The notes: generated from the sequence alone by a model not told the origin. 64,000 bases of DNA from Roseivirga sp. 4D4 (GCF_001747095.1 NZ_MDGP01000001.1:2525001-2589000); one strand, 5' to 3'; positions 8,391 through 17,659 are shown, numbered from the stretch's first letter. Translations and numbers: made by a program.

Positions 8391-10892
8391 ATGCTCACTA
8401 ACATGTTCACAATCGCCTGGAGAAATGCCATCCGTCACAAGCAATTCAGCTTGCTCAATATCCTAGGGCTTTCTATTGGGATTACAGCATCATTGCTCAT
8501 TGGTCTTTACGTCATGAATCAGATGTCATATGACAACTTTCATGCAAAAGGGGATCGGATCTACCGGATCAATCAGCCAATGATTTGGGGAGATTGGGCA
8601 GATGAGTTCGCATCTACCGGACCTAACGTAGCAGTCGCATTGAGGGCCGATGTTCCAGAGTTCGAAGAGGTGACACGCTTACACACTCCAGGAAGACATG
8701 TAGTTAGCTTTCAACAAGATGGTAGTACACCAAGATCATTTGGAGAGAATAATCTTTTTGTAGCAGAAGGAAACTTCTTTAACATATTCACTTACCCTCT
8801 TCTAAAAGGAGATCCTAATACCGCTCTAGTTGAACCATACAGTATTGTGATCACGGAAGAAATGGCTAACAAGTACTTCGGAGAGGAAGAGGCGCTTGGA
8901 AAGACATTAAAAGTAGAACAAGGGGGAGCATCAAATGCCTTTAAAGTAACTGGCGTGGCACAAAACGTACCAACAAATTCGCATATCGAGTTTGATATGT
9001 TGACTTCCATGAGCTCGTATCAAAACATCAAAAATAGAGAGCAACAGTGGATTTGGACCACCTTTGTTACTTACGGACTGGTACAGCCAGGCACAGATAT
9101 CGATAAGCTCGAAGCCAAAATTCAACAAGTACCACCCAAATGGGCAGAAGTAGAAACACAACGTGTTTTTGGACAGAGTTTCGAAGACTATGTTCAGGGT
9201 AAAAAGTGGACTTTGTTCATGCAACCTATAAAGGATGCTTATATCCACTCCCCTTCCAGTGGCAATCGCATTGGGCCATTTGGCAACTATGTTTATGTCC
9301 AAATTTTCAGCGCTGTTGGCCTATTAATATTATTACTATCCAGTATCAATTTCATGAACTTATCCACGGCTAGGTCAGCGAACAGAGCCAAGGAAGTAGG
9401 TATTCGTAAGACCCTAGGCTCCCCTAAACAAGTGCTCGTCAGACAGTTTATATTTGAGTCGATACTATTTGTATTGGTGAGCACAGTCATTGCCTTAGTA
9501 GCGACAGAGGTTTCAATCAATACATTCAACACACTCGCCAATACGGATCTATCACTCTATCAGAAATTATCGGAGCCAGTATTTATAGTTAGCCTAATAG
9601 GCTTCGTCATCCTTCTTGGTTTTGCTGCGGGAAGCTACCCAGCCTTCTACCTATCATCCTTCAATCCCATTGAAGTATTAAAGGGGAAATTGAGCGCTGG
9701 TTTTAAAGGTAAAAAGGTAAGGAACGGACTCGTTATTTTTCAGTTCACTATCTCGATCGCGTTGATCATTAGCACCATGTTTGTTCAAAAACAATTGGAC
9801 TTTGCATCAAATGCAGATCTGGGGTTTGACAACGACAATGTGATTCAACTCCATAATATGGAGTTGCTAAACGACAGCAATAAAGAGACTTTCCAGACCC
9901 TCTTAAAGTCTAATGCCGCATTTGACGAAGTAGGACTTTCGGATAAGATCCCACCCAACATCTGGAATGAAGATAAGTATAAGGCCTTTGGGCCTGACAA
10001 TGACATTGTAACCCTCAATCGATTGAGGGCTGATCAAGGGTACCTAAATCTTCTTGATTTGGAGCTTTTAGAAGGACGTATTTTCGATGAAACAAGAGGT
10101 ACAGATAAGTATAAAATTATCTTGAACGAAGCTGCTGTTAGAGAATTGGGATGGGGAACAGCCAAAGACTACGCTACAAATTCTCCAATCGGAAAGCATG
10201 TAACTTACCCCAATAGTGAGGCAGCGCTGTTCGAAGTAATCGGTGTAGTTAAAGACTTCAATTACAATAGTGTACGGTATGAAATAAGTCCATTAATGAT
10301 CATTCACGAAGACAATGATCAAATGTTTGAAGGGGGCACTGATTTCATTTCGATCAGAGTCAACAAAAATCAAGTTCAAAGCACATTTGATCTGGCGAAT
10401 GTCTTGAAAGATGTTGAATCAAAACTTTCAGAGGTCAACTCGGGGATACCGTTTGAATATTCCTTAATGGATCAAGACTTTGAGAGCTACTTCAGGAGCG
10501 AACAACAAATGAGTCAGGTGCTGAATGTCTTTACTGTTATGGCCTTGAGCATCGCCTGCCTTGGTTTATTTGGTTTAGCTGCCTTTTCCGCAGAGCAACG
10601 AAAAAAAGAGCTAGGAGTAAGAAAAGTATTGGGTGCCTCAGTGTATAAACTGATGTATCTGTTTACCGCAGAATTCACCGTGCTAATATTTGTATCCCTT
10701 GTGATAGCAAGTCCACTAGCCTACCTCTTTGTAGATAACTGGCTGGGTAATTTTGCTTACAAAACGCCCATTAGTCCTATGGTATTTATCGCTGCGGCCG
10801 TAGGCTCTATAGTGGTGGCTTGGTTGACGATCGGATTTCAGTCCCTGCGTGCAGCCAACCGAAACCCTGTAGAAGTATTGAGGGATGAATAA
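8391..10892 (+). CDS. ABC transporter permease, FtsX/MacB-like (paralogue 2)
   Basis: 833 residues, the same length as the upstream paralogue and collinear with it. Both start ML(S/T)NM(L/F)TIAWRNAIRHKQF and end RAANRNPVEVLRDE. The transmembrane blocks and the RSANRAKEVGIRKTLGSPK and EQRKKELGVRKVLGAS signatures are kept. Divergence is greatest in the periplasmic domains (for example residues 90-120 and 540-560), which would be expected if the two proteins sense or bind different ligands. It ends 4 bp before the convergent acyltransferase gene. Whether the two work as homodimers or as one heterodimer cannot be read from sequence. Confidence 0.9.
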   Translation: MLTNMFTIAWRNAIRHKQFSLLNILGLSIGITASLLIGLYVMNQMSYDNFHAKGDRIYRINQPMIWGDWADEFASTGPNVAVALRADVPEFEEVTRLHTPGRHVVSFQQDGSTPRSFGENNLFVAEGNFFNIFTYPLLKGDPNTALVEPYSIVITEEMANKYFGEEEALGKTLKVEQGGASNAFKVTGVAQNVPTNSHIEFDMLTSMSSYQNIKNREQQWIWTTFVTYGLVQPGTDIDKLEAKIQQVPPKWAEVETQRVFGQSFEDYVQGKKWTLFMQPIKDAYIHSPSSGNRIGPFGNYVYVQIFSAVGLLILLLSSINFMNLSTARSANRAKEVGIRKTLGSPKQVLVRQFIFESILFVLVSTVIALVATEVSINTFNTLANTDLSLYQKLSEPVFIVSLIGFVILLGFAAGSYPAFYLSSFNPIEVLKGKLSAGFKGKKVRNGLVIFQFTISIALIISTMFVQKQLDFASNADLGFDNDNVIQLHNMELLNDSNKETFQTLLKSNAAFDEVGLSDKIPPNIWNEDKYKAFGPDNDIVTLNRLRADQGYLNLLDLELLEGRIFDETRGTDKYKIILNEAAVRELGWGTAKDYATNSPIGKHVTYPNSEAALFEVIGVVKDFNYNSVRYEISPLMIIHEDNDQMFEGGTDFISIRVNKNQVQSTFDLANVLKDVESKLSEVNSGIPFEYSLMDQDFESYFRSEQQMSQVLNVFTVMALSIACLGLFGLAAFSAEQRKKELGVRKVLGASVYKLMYLFTAEFTVLIFVSLVIASPLAYLFVDNWLGNFAYKTPISPMVFIAAAVGSIVVAWLTIGFQSLRAANRNPVEVLRDE

Positions 10893-10896
10893 ACCT

Positions 10897-11772
10897 CTAT
10901 TTGGAAGAAGCTAGCACAGCTTCCTCCTCTTCTTTGGTATACTTCCATCGTCTGTGAGACCATAAGTAGTCTGAAGGATTCTTTTGAATAGTGACTTCTA
11001 ATAAGTCCTTATACTTCTCAATAATACCAAGGGGCTCACCCTTAGCATAGGGAGGGGTGGCTAAATTCTTACAGGTCAGTTCATACTTTCCCAAGCCTGT
11101 ACGCACTGCATCGACATAAAAAACAGCATATTGAGCCATTGAGGCAATCCTTTCAGCGCCTACATAAAAAGCAGTCTCTCGATTCAGGAAGTCTAGCCAA
11201 AGCTTTTCAGTACCGATTGAAGGCAACTGGTCTGCAATGATACCTACAAGCCTCGGCTGTTTTCTTCTCTTTATGATTTCTCTCACCGCAGCATCTTTGG
11301 GCACTGCTATACCACCATGACGGGTTCTCAACTGAAGCATTATCTTTTCGAACTTCTGATTCTGAACGGGTTTGTAGAGAAATTCCATCGGGTACTCCAT
11401 TTGAGCACCAATCGAAAAGGCAGGCCACTCCCAATTCGCTGCGTGACCGGACATTAGAATCACCGGCACTCCTTTATCCAGAAATGCTCTGACCTCATTT
11501 AGATTAGTTATGGGAACTCGCTTAGCCCAATCCTCTTTTGTAAATCGATAGGCTTTGATAGATTCTACAAACACCTGAGAGAATTGCCTATAAAAACGCT
11601 TAGCAATCCTGCGTAAGTCATTTTCAGACTTTTCAGGAAATGCTTTAGACAGATTCTCTTGAACCACCGCTTTTCTATACTTGAGTACATGATAACCCAG
11701 AAAAGCAGTTGCTTCAGCAAAAGGATATAAGAACCAGAAGGGTAAGCGTGAAAGTATTCTGACCAGGTACAT
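10897..11772 (-). CDS. Lipid A biosynthesis-type acyltransferase (LpxL/HtrB family)
   Basis: 291 residues. An N-terminal hydrophobic segment (LSRLPFWFLYPFAEATAFLGYHVL) anchors it at the inner membrane. The catalytic H-x4-E motif is in LMSGHAANWEWPAF near residue 107. Downstream, RLVGIIADQLPS and NRETAFYVGAERIA match later family blocks (usually ADQ and a GxxxLA-like region). The family adds a secondary acyl chain to lipid A or related lipids such as ornithine lipids; the acyl donor and acceptor are not decided by sequence. The ATG at 11772 fits the hydrophobic N-terminus. It lies downstream of the SnoaL-like gene on the same strand but is separated by a terminator. Confidence 0.88.
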   Translation of the reverse strand: MYLVRILSRLPFWFLYPFAEATAFLGYHVLKYRKAVVQENLSKAFPEKSENDLRRIAKRFYRQFSQVFVESIKAYRFTKEDWAKRVPITNLNEVRAFLDKGVPVILMSGHAANWEWPAFSIGAQMEYPMEFLYKPVQNQKFEKIMLQLRTRHGGIAVPKDAAVREIIKRRKQPRLVGIIADQLPSIGTEKLWLDFLNRETAFYVGAERIASMAQYAVFYVDAVRTGLGKYELTCKNLATPPYAKGEPLGIIEKYKDLLEVTIQKNPSDYLWSHRRWKYTKEEEEAVLASSK

Positions 11773-11834
11773 TATGTGAGTTTCTGCAAATGTATGGACA
11801 GAACGGTATAGTCAACATATTTGGTTCATAAACC

Positions 11835-11863
11835 CAAAAAAAAGGCACCCATTTGGGTACCTT
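11835..11863 (-). terminator. Terminator of the SnoaL-like gene
   Basis: Read on the minus strand, a hairpin (arms at 11842-11851 and 11854-11863, one mismatch, 2-nt loop) is followed by a T-run corresponding to the A-tract 11835-11843. It stands between the stop at 11884 and the acyltransferase start at 11772. Confidence 0.75.
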
Positions 11864-11883
11864 CTTTACTAAGTTGACTTCAA

Positions 11884-12243
11884 CTACGCATGGTAGAATC
11901 GCTCTGAAACGATCTTCCCATCCTCCCACTTATCAACAACTGTCTGCTCAACCTTTACATGTACTCCATCTTTTTGGACATACTCCATTACTCCTTCATA
12001 GAAGCTTACATTATCTTTTACTGCAGTGTTGAAGGCTTCATATCTGATAAACTCTCCCACGCCTGAAAGCACTTCTTTTTCCTGTGCAATTACATTTGCC
12101 TTGCCTGTTTTTGGTACTGCGTTTCCTTCGGTTAGTGAAACGTCATCTCCCAAGTATTTTTCTTGTGCTTCAATAAATTGACCCTGACTTAAAAGTGATA
12201 GTAGGTCGTTTAAATTCTCTTCGATATTCAATTGCTGTGACAT
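11884..12243 (-). CDS. SnoaL/NTF2-like small protein
   Basis: 119 residues with no signal peptide. The pattern is that of NTF2-like alpha+beta cone proteins: an N-terminal helix (NLNDLLSLLSQGQFIEAQEKYLGDDVSLTEG), a second helix (GKANVIAQEKEVLSGV) and a beta-sheet with VSFYEGVMEYVQKDG and EQTVVDKWEDGKIVSERFYH. In this superfamily the first helix pair and the E/N at the end of strand 1 line a small-molecule pocket; some members are isomerases or hydrolases and many are of unknown function. A perfect 8-bp inverted repeat lies 21 bp upstream of the start codon, suggesting repressor control. Confidence 0.75.
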   Translation of the reverse strand: MSQQLNIEENLNDLLSLLSQGQFIEAQEKYLGDDVSLTEGNAVPKTGKANVIAQEKEVLSGVGEFIRYEAFNTAVKDNVSFYEGVMEYVQKDGVHVKVEQTVVDKWEDGKIVSERFYHA

Positions 12244-12264
12244 GATCGTTATTATTTAAATATT

Positions 12265-12282
12265 TCAATGTTACAACATTGA
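12265..12282 (-). promoter_or_regulatory. Candidate operator: inverted repeat TCAATGTT-AC-AACATTGA
   Basis: A perfect 8-bp inverted repeat with a 2-bp spacer begins 22 bp upstream of the SnoaL-like start codon. Its size and position fit a dimeric repressor site overlapping the promoter. The regulator is not identifiable from the window. Confidence 0.5.
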
Positions 12283-12335
12283 TTAATTCGAAATTAGTTC
12301 ATCTTTGGAAAAATATATTTCTCAGTTCCTAAAAA

Positions 12336-13166
12336 TCATTGTTTAAATAGCCAGAGGACAGCTTCTGCAAACTCTCCTCGCCAGAACTTTTCGTTGTGTT
12401 CGCCTTCAGGATTAATTTTCGAAGTGAGCCTATCACTTGCATGACCACGCTCGAGAATCTTTTGAACCATTCGCTGCATGGGCACTACCATATTCTCTCC
12501 CTCCTTTTCTCCCATAAGGAAATTCAACCTAATATTGGACGGTAAATCTGTGTTGTCCACTTGTTCGAAGGGACCAGTTCCCCACCAATAAGAAGGTGAG
12601 AAGATGCCTGCCTTACTAAAGACATCTGGATATTGATAAATGGCAAAGTGCGAGATCAATCCACCCAGAGAGCTACCCATGATCGCGGTATTCGATTGAT
12701 CAGGTTTGGTTCTATAATTTCCATCTATATAAGGTTTTACAATATCAATTATAAAACTCATGTAAGCCTCGCCTTCGGCTTTCCCATATTGTGGATGATC
12801 CCAAGCTGTCAGTTCATGGATTCTATTTTCTCCGCCATTATCGATACCAACCACAATGAGATTGAAGCCGGACTTAATGCTAAGTGAATCGAGTGTCTCA
12901 TCAATTCCCCATTCTCCGGCAAATGACGTGGAGTCTTCAAACAAATTTTGCCCATCATGCATATAAAGTACGGGGTAGGAATCATCACTTTCGGCATAAC
13001 CCGGTGGAGTATAGACACGAATAGTTCTGGGTTCATCTTGCCCCGGTATTACACCTACGTCCTCGAGAATGGTCAACTTTCCATTACTCTCAACTGTTGA
13101 TGCTTTATTGGTCGATTGACAAGAAAATAATATGGCGAATGCTCCAAAAATGAATAGGCTTTTCAT
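12336..13166 (-). CDS. Esterase-family alpha/beta hydrolase lipoprotein (Fes/IroE-like)
   Basis: 276 residues starting at MKSLFIFGAFAILFSC; this start is preferred to the in-frame one at 13217 because it exposes a lipoprotein signal peptide with Cys 16. The body fits the putative-esterase family (PF00756). It has YPVLYMHDGQNLF near residue 70, INTALMG-like IMGSSLGGLISHF with the nucleophile Ser in GxSxG near residue 155, and a late His in NPEGEHNEKFW near residue 255. Members cleave siderophore esters, feruloyl esters or S-formylglutathione. As a surface or periplasmic lipoprotein this one could act on an ester-linked polymer. It is the last gene of the padR-permease-propeller operon, 63 bp after the preceding gene. 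Confidence 0.82.
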   Translation of the reverse strand: MKSLFIFGAFAILFSCQSTNKASTVESNGKLTILEDVGVIPGQDEPRTIRVYTPPGYAESDDSYPVLYMHDGQNLFEDSTSFAGEWGIDETLDSLSIKSGFNLIVVGIDNGGENRIHELTAWDHPQYGKAEGEAYMSFIIDIVKPYIDGNYRTKPDQSNTAIMGSSLGGLISHFAIYQYPDVFSKAGIFSPSYWWGTGPFEQVDNTDLPSNIRLNFLMGEKEGENMVVPMQRMVQKILERGHASDRLTSKINPEGEHNEKFWRGEFAEAVLWLFKQ

Positions 13167-13229
13167 AAATCCGATTTCATGGGAAGATAGGAATTCTTGA
13201 AATTTGAGGGCATCCATTCCTCAATAAAA

Positions 13230-14060
13230 TCAATTACCAAAAGGAAGATTTAAGCTGGAAATCGGACATTGGAGAATATCATCACCATCGGTGAAATAGA
13301 AATACCCGGATTTCATCGAAAGACTAGCTCCCCAACCATAGGGAAGAATATCTATTCGAGCAGATTGCCATCCATTGTCATTCTTTCTGGCATGATAAAA
13401 GCCGCTTTTCATCTCTTCAGTGGTGTCTTCAAAATACTTCGAATAGATCATCCAACTTTCGTGCTTTGCAACCCAGGCATCAAAGGCCGTTGTGCCCTTA
13501 GTAGAAATATTATCTCCTTGCCATTGAGGTTCATTAAAACCGGGATTGAGGAACTGAGCGCGATAAATGCCTGAACCCTTTTCACCCTCAAAGTCATAGA
13601 AGTATAAACTTCCATCAGCAACCTCATGTGCATAACTGCCCTTTAACCCATATCGCTCGGTAAGATTGATTGTTTTCCAGATACCTGAATCCAATTCAGC
13701 TCTGTATAGGACAATTTGGTCTCCATCTTGATGAACAATCCGCTTTGAAAATAGAATGGTTCGGTCATCCTTACCGAAACTGATGGTATATAAAGAGTCA
13801 CCAAATGAGGTGAGTTTTTGGACCTCATTTGTCTCAAGTGAAGCCCAGTAAGCATGTTTATAAATACTGGATGGCCAATCATCTGACTTCGAGCGTAAGA
13901 AAATCAATGCCTTGCCGTCATTCGAAATACTTGGAGAATCTTCAGCAAACCCAGTGTTGATAGAAGCATTCAAAGATTCACATGTTATCTGAGCAAACCC
14001 ATGATGCAAGTTTATCCAACCAAAAAGCACGGCAATAAAGAGACTTCTTAAAAACAGCAT
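13230..14060 (-). CDS. Secreted TolB/PD40-like beta-propeller protein
   Basis: 276 residues with a signal peptide ending GFAQ (residues 1-24). Repeated blades of the WD40-like/PD40 type are visible: SPSISNDGKALIFLRSKSDD, ISFGKDDRTILFSKRI and a later ADGSLYFYDFEGEKGSGIYRA. The protein is short for a full seven-blade propeller, so it is probably a partial one. No enzyme signature was seen. It sits 23 bp after the permease stop and 63 bp before the esterase start, on the same strand, so it is probably co-transcribed and may be a periplasmic partner of that system. Confidence 0.65.
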   Translation of the reverse strand: MLFLRSLFIAVLFGWINLHHGFAQITCESLNASINTGFAEDSPSISNDGKALIFLRSKSDDWPSSIYKHAYWASLETNEVQKLTSFGDSLYTISFGKDDRTILFSKRIVHQDGDQIVLYRAELDSGIWKTINLTERYGLKGSYAHEVADGSLYFYDFEGEKGSGIYRAQFLNPGFNEPQWQGDNISTKGTTAFDAWVAKHESWMIYSKYFEDTTEEMKSGFYHARKNDNGWQSARIDILPYGWGASLSMKSGYFYFTDGDDILQCPISSLNLPFGN

Positions 14061-14083
14061 AATATCCCAAGGAAAACCATTGT

Positions 14084-16744
14084 TTACTCTTGTTTCAAAG
14101 GCTCAACCAAATTCATTTTAGTTGTTCTGTAAGATTGTGATATTACACCCAATAACATGATCACCAAGCCTGCTATTCCAATGGCTACTAAAACCCAAAG
14201 CTGACTCTCAATGTGGAAAGCAAAATTACCCAACCATTGATTGATTACATATAAAGTGATCGGCAAGGCGGCAATCATTGCCAATAACCCAACCCAAAAG
14301 AATTCTTTAGACATCAGTCTTAGTACATGAAGCACATTAGCACCAAGCACTTTTCGAATTGCCACTTCGCGCTGTCTTAGTTTCGCGCTGTAATAAGTGA
14401 GGCCGATTAAGCCAGCAAGCGCTAAGACAATGGACAATATGCTCAAAATCTTTACAATCGCTGCCACTTTAAATTCCTCAGTGTAGAGGCTATCAAGACG
14501 TTCATCCAAAAATTGCGCAGCAAAAGGCTTATCCTTTTCTACATCATAGTAGGCATCTTCTATGAAGGCCATAGTTTCAAAAAGATCTTCTGTCTGCAAT
14601 TTCACATTGACCTCATATACCCAAGGTATATCATTATAGACTTGAATGAGCAGAGGATTAAATGATTCCCTCTTGGTGAAATAGTGAAAGTCTTGAACAA
14701 AGCCATCAATCACCTCCGGATCACCAGCGGTCCCATCATCTTGAATCCACTCAGGTTCCTCAATCAGATTGGCACCCACCAAGTCTAACATTGGCTTTTG
14801 GGTCAATTTTTCATATTTACGTCCTGCCGCGCGATTTAGCAGAAAAACTTTATCCTTTCCCGCTTCAAGCTGTTTGAATGCTTCTGACTTTAAGCCAAAC
14901 ATCTTGGCAGAACTATAGTCCATGAAGATTTGATTAGCATCATCAAATACCTCATCTACGTCCTCGAACTTATAAGTAATCGTATTAAAGGGCATATTCC
15001 CTGGTGTTCCCCCACTGCCCACCTCAAGAACATTAGGGTTTTTTAATAATTGATCCTTTAAAAGTTTGAACTTCTCGGCACCTCGAATATCGAGCGTCAG
15101 AATACCATCCTTTTCAAAACCCAAGTCAGTCTCTGTAACATAATTGAGTTGAGCGTTTACATAAAATGCAAAGCCGGCCATGAGGACAAGCAAAAAGAAC
15201 TGAAAGCCAAGCAAAGTCTTCCGCAAGTTCATCTTACCAGAACCCCGATTGACACTGTTGCTTAGCAGCTTTAATAATGGCTTGCTTGAGAGAAGTGCTG
15301 AAGGATAGAGCCCACTCAGTACTCCAATGGAAAAGCAAAAAGCCGATAACAAAAGAAATTCATCAAGCTTGAAGATATCGGCCCACTCCAAACCAACGGA
15401 TAGAAGCTGATTAAAATATGGAAGGAGCGTATAGACGAGCAGTAGTGCCATCAAGAGTGCTACAAAGATGGAAATCACTGCCTCTGAAATAAACTGTGCA
15501 AAAACATCTTTCTTTCTCGCTCCGATCACCTTCCTAACACCTACCTCTTTAAAGCGATTAGCATTTATTGCCACAGCGAGGTTCACATAATTAGTGATGG
15601 TAATTATCAAAACGATCAAACCAATCGCAGCAAATAGATAGATGTATATAGGCTTTACATTCGCCTCAATTTCGTAGAGATGATCAGACCCAAGGTGAAT
15701 ATCTCTTAGTGGCTGAAGGTTCAGTCCTTTTTCAAGTGGGTCCGTTTCGGCCTCCGGATCATTAATATAACTGGCCCGAGTGATCTTTTCCGCTACTTGA
15801 CTTAGGTTCTTTGTGTTGGGCTTCAACTTTGCATAAGTATAAGCACCCCAGCTATAAGGAATGCTATCGACCACCGCAATCATGTTGAAATCGAAATGGG
15901 CGTTCTCAGGAATGTGTTCCACAATCCCTCTCACCAAGAATGCCTTGTCGTCAATATAAACGGTGCTCCCAACTATTTCATCCGATAAGTCTCCAAAATA
16001 CCGCTTGGCCGTCTTGTCCGACAGTACTACACCCTCAGCATTGGCCTGGGTCATTGTACCCATTATAAATTTCCACTGGAAGATTTCCTGAAGAGATGTA
16101 GCGGTATTGGTGTAAAGGATTGGCCCTCCTCTAAGCCTGCGATCGTTGGCCTCTACGAAAAATTCACGACCCATAATGTTACTGTTCGAGATGGCAAGCT
16201 GTCCAACAACTTCAACTTCGGGAACATCACGAAATGCATTGATGTGAGCAAGTTGATTAGCGCGAGATGTATTGTAGTAATTTGGAAAACCGAGGTTTGA
16301 ATAGGTCTGTGACCTGTAGTTTCTTACAATACGATAGATACTATCTGAATCTGGCATGTATCGATCGGCCGTTAATTGATGTTGTAAATATTGAGCTGAG
16401 AATATCATAACTGCAAGGCCAACCGTAAGACCTATCAGATTAATCCCTGCTACCAACTTATGACGTCCGAAATTCCGAAGGGCTACTTTAAAATAATTGC
16501 CAAACTTTGGCACGAAATCTTGAGTTCTCTTGAGCTTTTGCATGAATTGAGGTTTTAAAAATTTAAGTACACTGATCAAGTACCACCAATTCGCACTCCG
16601 CTGACCCGAAGCTCTAAATGTTCGCTGATACCCTTCATATAAATCACCTGATATTGCTTCGACTAAGTCGTCATCACAAAACCACGTGAGTAGTTTTTCC
16701 AAAAATTTGGGTGGTTCGTTTTTGCTTGAAATATTCTTTTGCAT
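14084..16744 (-). CDS. ABC transporter permease with PadR-linked N-terminal prefix domain
   Basis: 886 residues. The first ~75 residues (PPKFLEKLLTWFCDDDLVEAISGDLYEGYQ...) match the short permease-prefix domain found on FtsX-like permeases that are encoded beside PadR regulators. The usual layout follows: a first helix near residue 105 (GINLIGLTVGLAVMIFSAQYL), a MacB-like periplasmic domain, three helices with NRFKEVGVRKVIGARK, a second periplasmic domain and a last three-helix block with QREVAIRKVLGANVLHV. There is no ATPase beside it. padR begins 12 bp upstream on the same strand, so the regulator and transporter share a transcript. The role is probably stress-responsive export; the substrate is unknown. 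Confidence 0.9.
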   Translation of the reverse strand: MQKNISSKNEPPKFLEKLLTWFCDDDLVEAISGDLYEGYQRTFRASGQRSANWWYLISVLKFLKPQFMQKLKRTQDFVPKFGNYFKVALRNFGRHKLVAGINLIGLTVGLAVMIFSAQYLQHQLTADRYMPDSDSIYRIVRNYRSQTYSNLGFPNYYNTSRANQLAHINAFRDVPEVEVVGQLAISNSNIMGREFFVEANDRRLRGGPILYTNTATSLQEIFQWKFIMGTMTQANAEGVVLSDKTAKRYFGDLSDEIVGSTVYIDDKAFLVRGIVEHIPENAHFDFNMIAVVDSIPYSWGAYTYAKLKPNTKNLSQVAEKITRASYINDPEAETDPLEKGLNLQPLRDIHLGSDHLYEIEANVKPIYIYLFAAIGLIVLIITITNYVNLAVAINANRFKEVGVRKVIGARKKDVFAQFISEAVISIFVALLMALLLVYTLLPYFNQLLSVGLEWADIFKLDEFLLLSAFCFSIGVLSGLYPSALLSSKPLLKLLSNSVNRGSGKMNLRKTLLGFQFFLLVLMAGFAFYVNAQLNYVTETDLGFEKDGILTLDIRGAEKFKLLKDQLLKNPNVLEVGSGGTPGNMPFNTITYKFEDVDEVFDDANQIFMDYSSAKMFGLKSEAFKQLEAGKDKVFLLNRAAGRKYEKLTQKPMLDLVGANLIEEPEWIQDDGTAGDPEVIDGFVQDFHYFTKRESFNPLLIQVYNDIPWVYEVNVKLQTEDLFETMAFIEDAYYDVEKDKPFAAQFLDERLDSLYTEEFKVAAIVKILSILSIVLALAGLIGLTYYSAKLRQREVAIRKVLGANVLHVLRLMSKEFFWVGLLAMIAALPITLYVINQWLGNFAFHIESQLWVLVAIGIAGLVIMLLGVISQSYRTTKMNLVEPLKQE

Positions 16745-16756
16745 ATCGATGAAATA

Positions 16757-17065
16757 CTAAAGGCCTTGTACCTGACTCCAGAGTTTCATTCTATTCTCCT
16801 TTAGCGATTGAATGATCGCCTTTCCGGAAGGAGTGGCTATACAAACCTTCTTTCTTCTGCCTCCTCGGGATTCCGTGGCACCATCCATTTTTGTTTCGAT
16901 AAGTCCTTTCTTTTCCAATCGCATAAGCACGGTGTGGATCGCGCTGATCGATATCTGCTGACCGGTCTGCGCCATGTATTCGTCAGCAATGGCATAACCG
17001 TAGGGTTCGTCCATAATCATGACCAAAAGGAGAACGGTTTCTTCTAGATTACCAAGGTTCTTCAT
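16757..17065 (-). CDS. PadR-family transcriptional regulator
   Basis: 102 residues, the short PadR form: a winged helix (NLEETVLLLVMIMDEPYGYAIADEYMAQTG, then ISISAIHTVLMRLEKKGLIETKM) with the basic wing RGGRRKKVCIATPSGKAI and a short C-terminal dimerisation helix. PadR proteins are usually ligand-released repressors of neighbouring transporter or detoxification genes. It leads the operon. Two identical 21-bp sites lie 18 and 62 bp upstream of its start codon, suggesting autorepression of the whole operon. Confidence 0.92.
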   Translation of the reverse strand: MKNLGNLEETVLLLVMIMDEPYGYAIADEYMAQTGQQISISAIHTVLMRLEKKGLIETKMDGATESRGGRRKKVCIATPSGKAIIQSLKENRMKLWSQVQGL

Positions 17066-17083
17066 ATCTATGAATCTTATTTC

Positions 17084-17148
17084 ATCAACTTTTGTAGCAT
17101 ATAAAGGTTTATAAAAAATTCTATTATATCAACTTTTGTAGCATATAA
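17084..17148 (-). promoter_or_regulatory. Two direct 21-bp repeats upstream of padR (candidate operators)
   Basis: ATCAACTTTTGTAGCATATAA occurs at 17084-17104 and, identically, at 17128-17148, 44 bp apart start to start (about four helical turns). Both lie just upstream of padR, the first gene of the minus-strand operon. A PadR dimer at each site is the simplest reading. Confidence 0.65.
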
Positions 17149-17263
17149 GTTTTGAAACAACTCACACTTGCCTATTGACAAGAGAACAGCATTATCTAAC
17201 AACTCGCCAAAAAATCATGCCCTACTGTAAACAGCGAGCGTCTAATAGTCAAAACCAACTATT

Positions 17264-17659
17264 ATGAAAAAACTCATCACACTTCTATTTTTTGTCTTTC
17301 TGGGCACCAGCGCTTTTGCCCAAGACCTTTCAAAACCTCAAAAAGGAAATGCAATTCGACTAAAGGATTATACCATTACCCTAAAGCAAGGTGAAGAAAC
17401 CACTTTTGACATGTGGGTAGTTAAAGCAAGAAAATATAAACTGAACCTTGGCGCAGCGACTGCCAAGGGCAAAGACGGAATTGATTTCTGGTTTAATAAC
17501 AAATCATCTGACCCTATCACTTATGGCGTCAGAGTTAAGGTTGATGAAAACACCCCAGTAGGTAACCATATGTTTGTCCTCAAAGTAGATGGTAACGGGA
17601 GAAATGCTGTCAAGAGCACTACATTGATGGTCAAAGTGATATCGGCAGAAGAAGAATAA
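17264..17659 (+). CDS. Small secreted protein of unknown function
   Basis: 131 residues: a signal peptide MKKLITLLFFVFLGTSAFAQ, then about 110 residues of predicted beta structure (DYTITLKQGEETTFDMWVVKARKY..., GIDFWFNNKSSDPITYGVRVKVDENTPVGNHMFVLKVDG...). The last half reads like an immunoglobulin-like strand pattern, with the TPVGNHMFVLKV motif reminiscent of bacterial Ig-like or CARDB/NPCBM-associated folds. I do not recognise the family. It stands alone between the padR operon (divergent) and the LytS/LytTR pair and has its own terminator. Confidence 0.7.
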   Translation: MKKLITLLFFVFLGTSAFAQDLSKPQKGNAIRLKDYTITLKQGEETTFDMWVVKARKYKLNLGAATAKGKDGIDFWFNNKSSDPITYGVRVKVDENTPVGNHMFVLKVDGNGRNAVKSTTLMVKVISAEEE

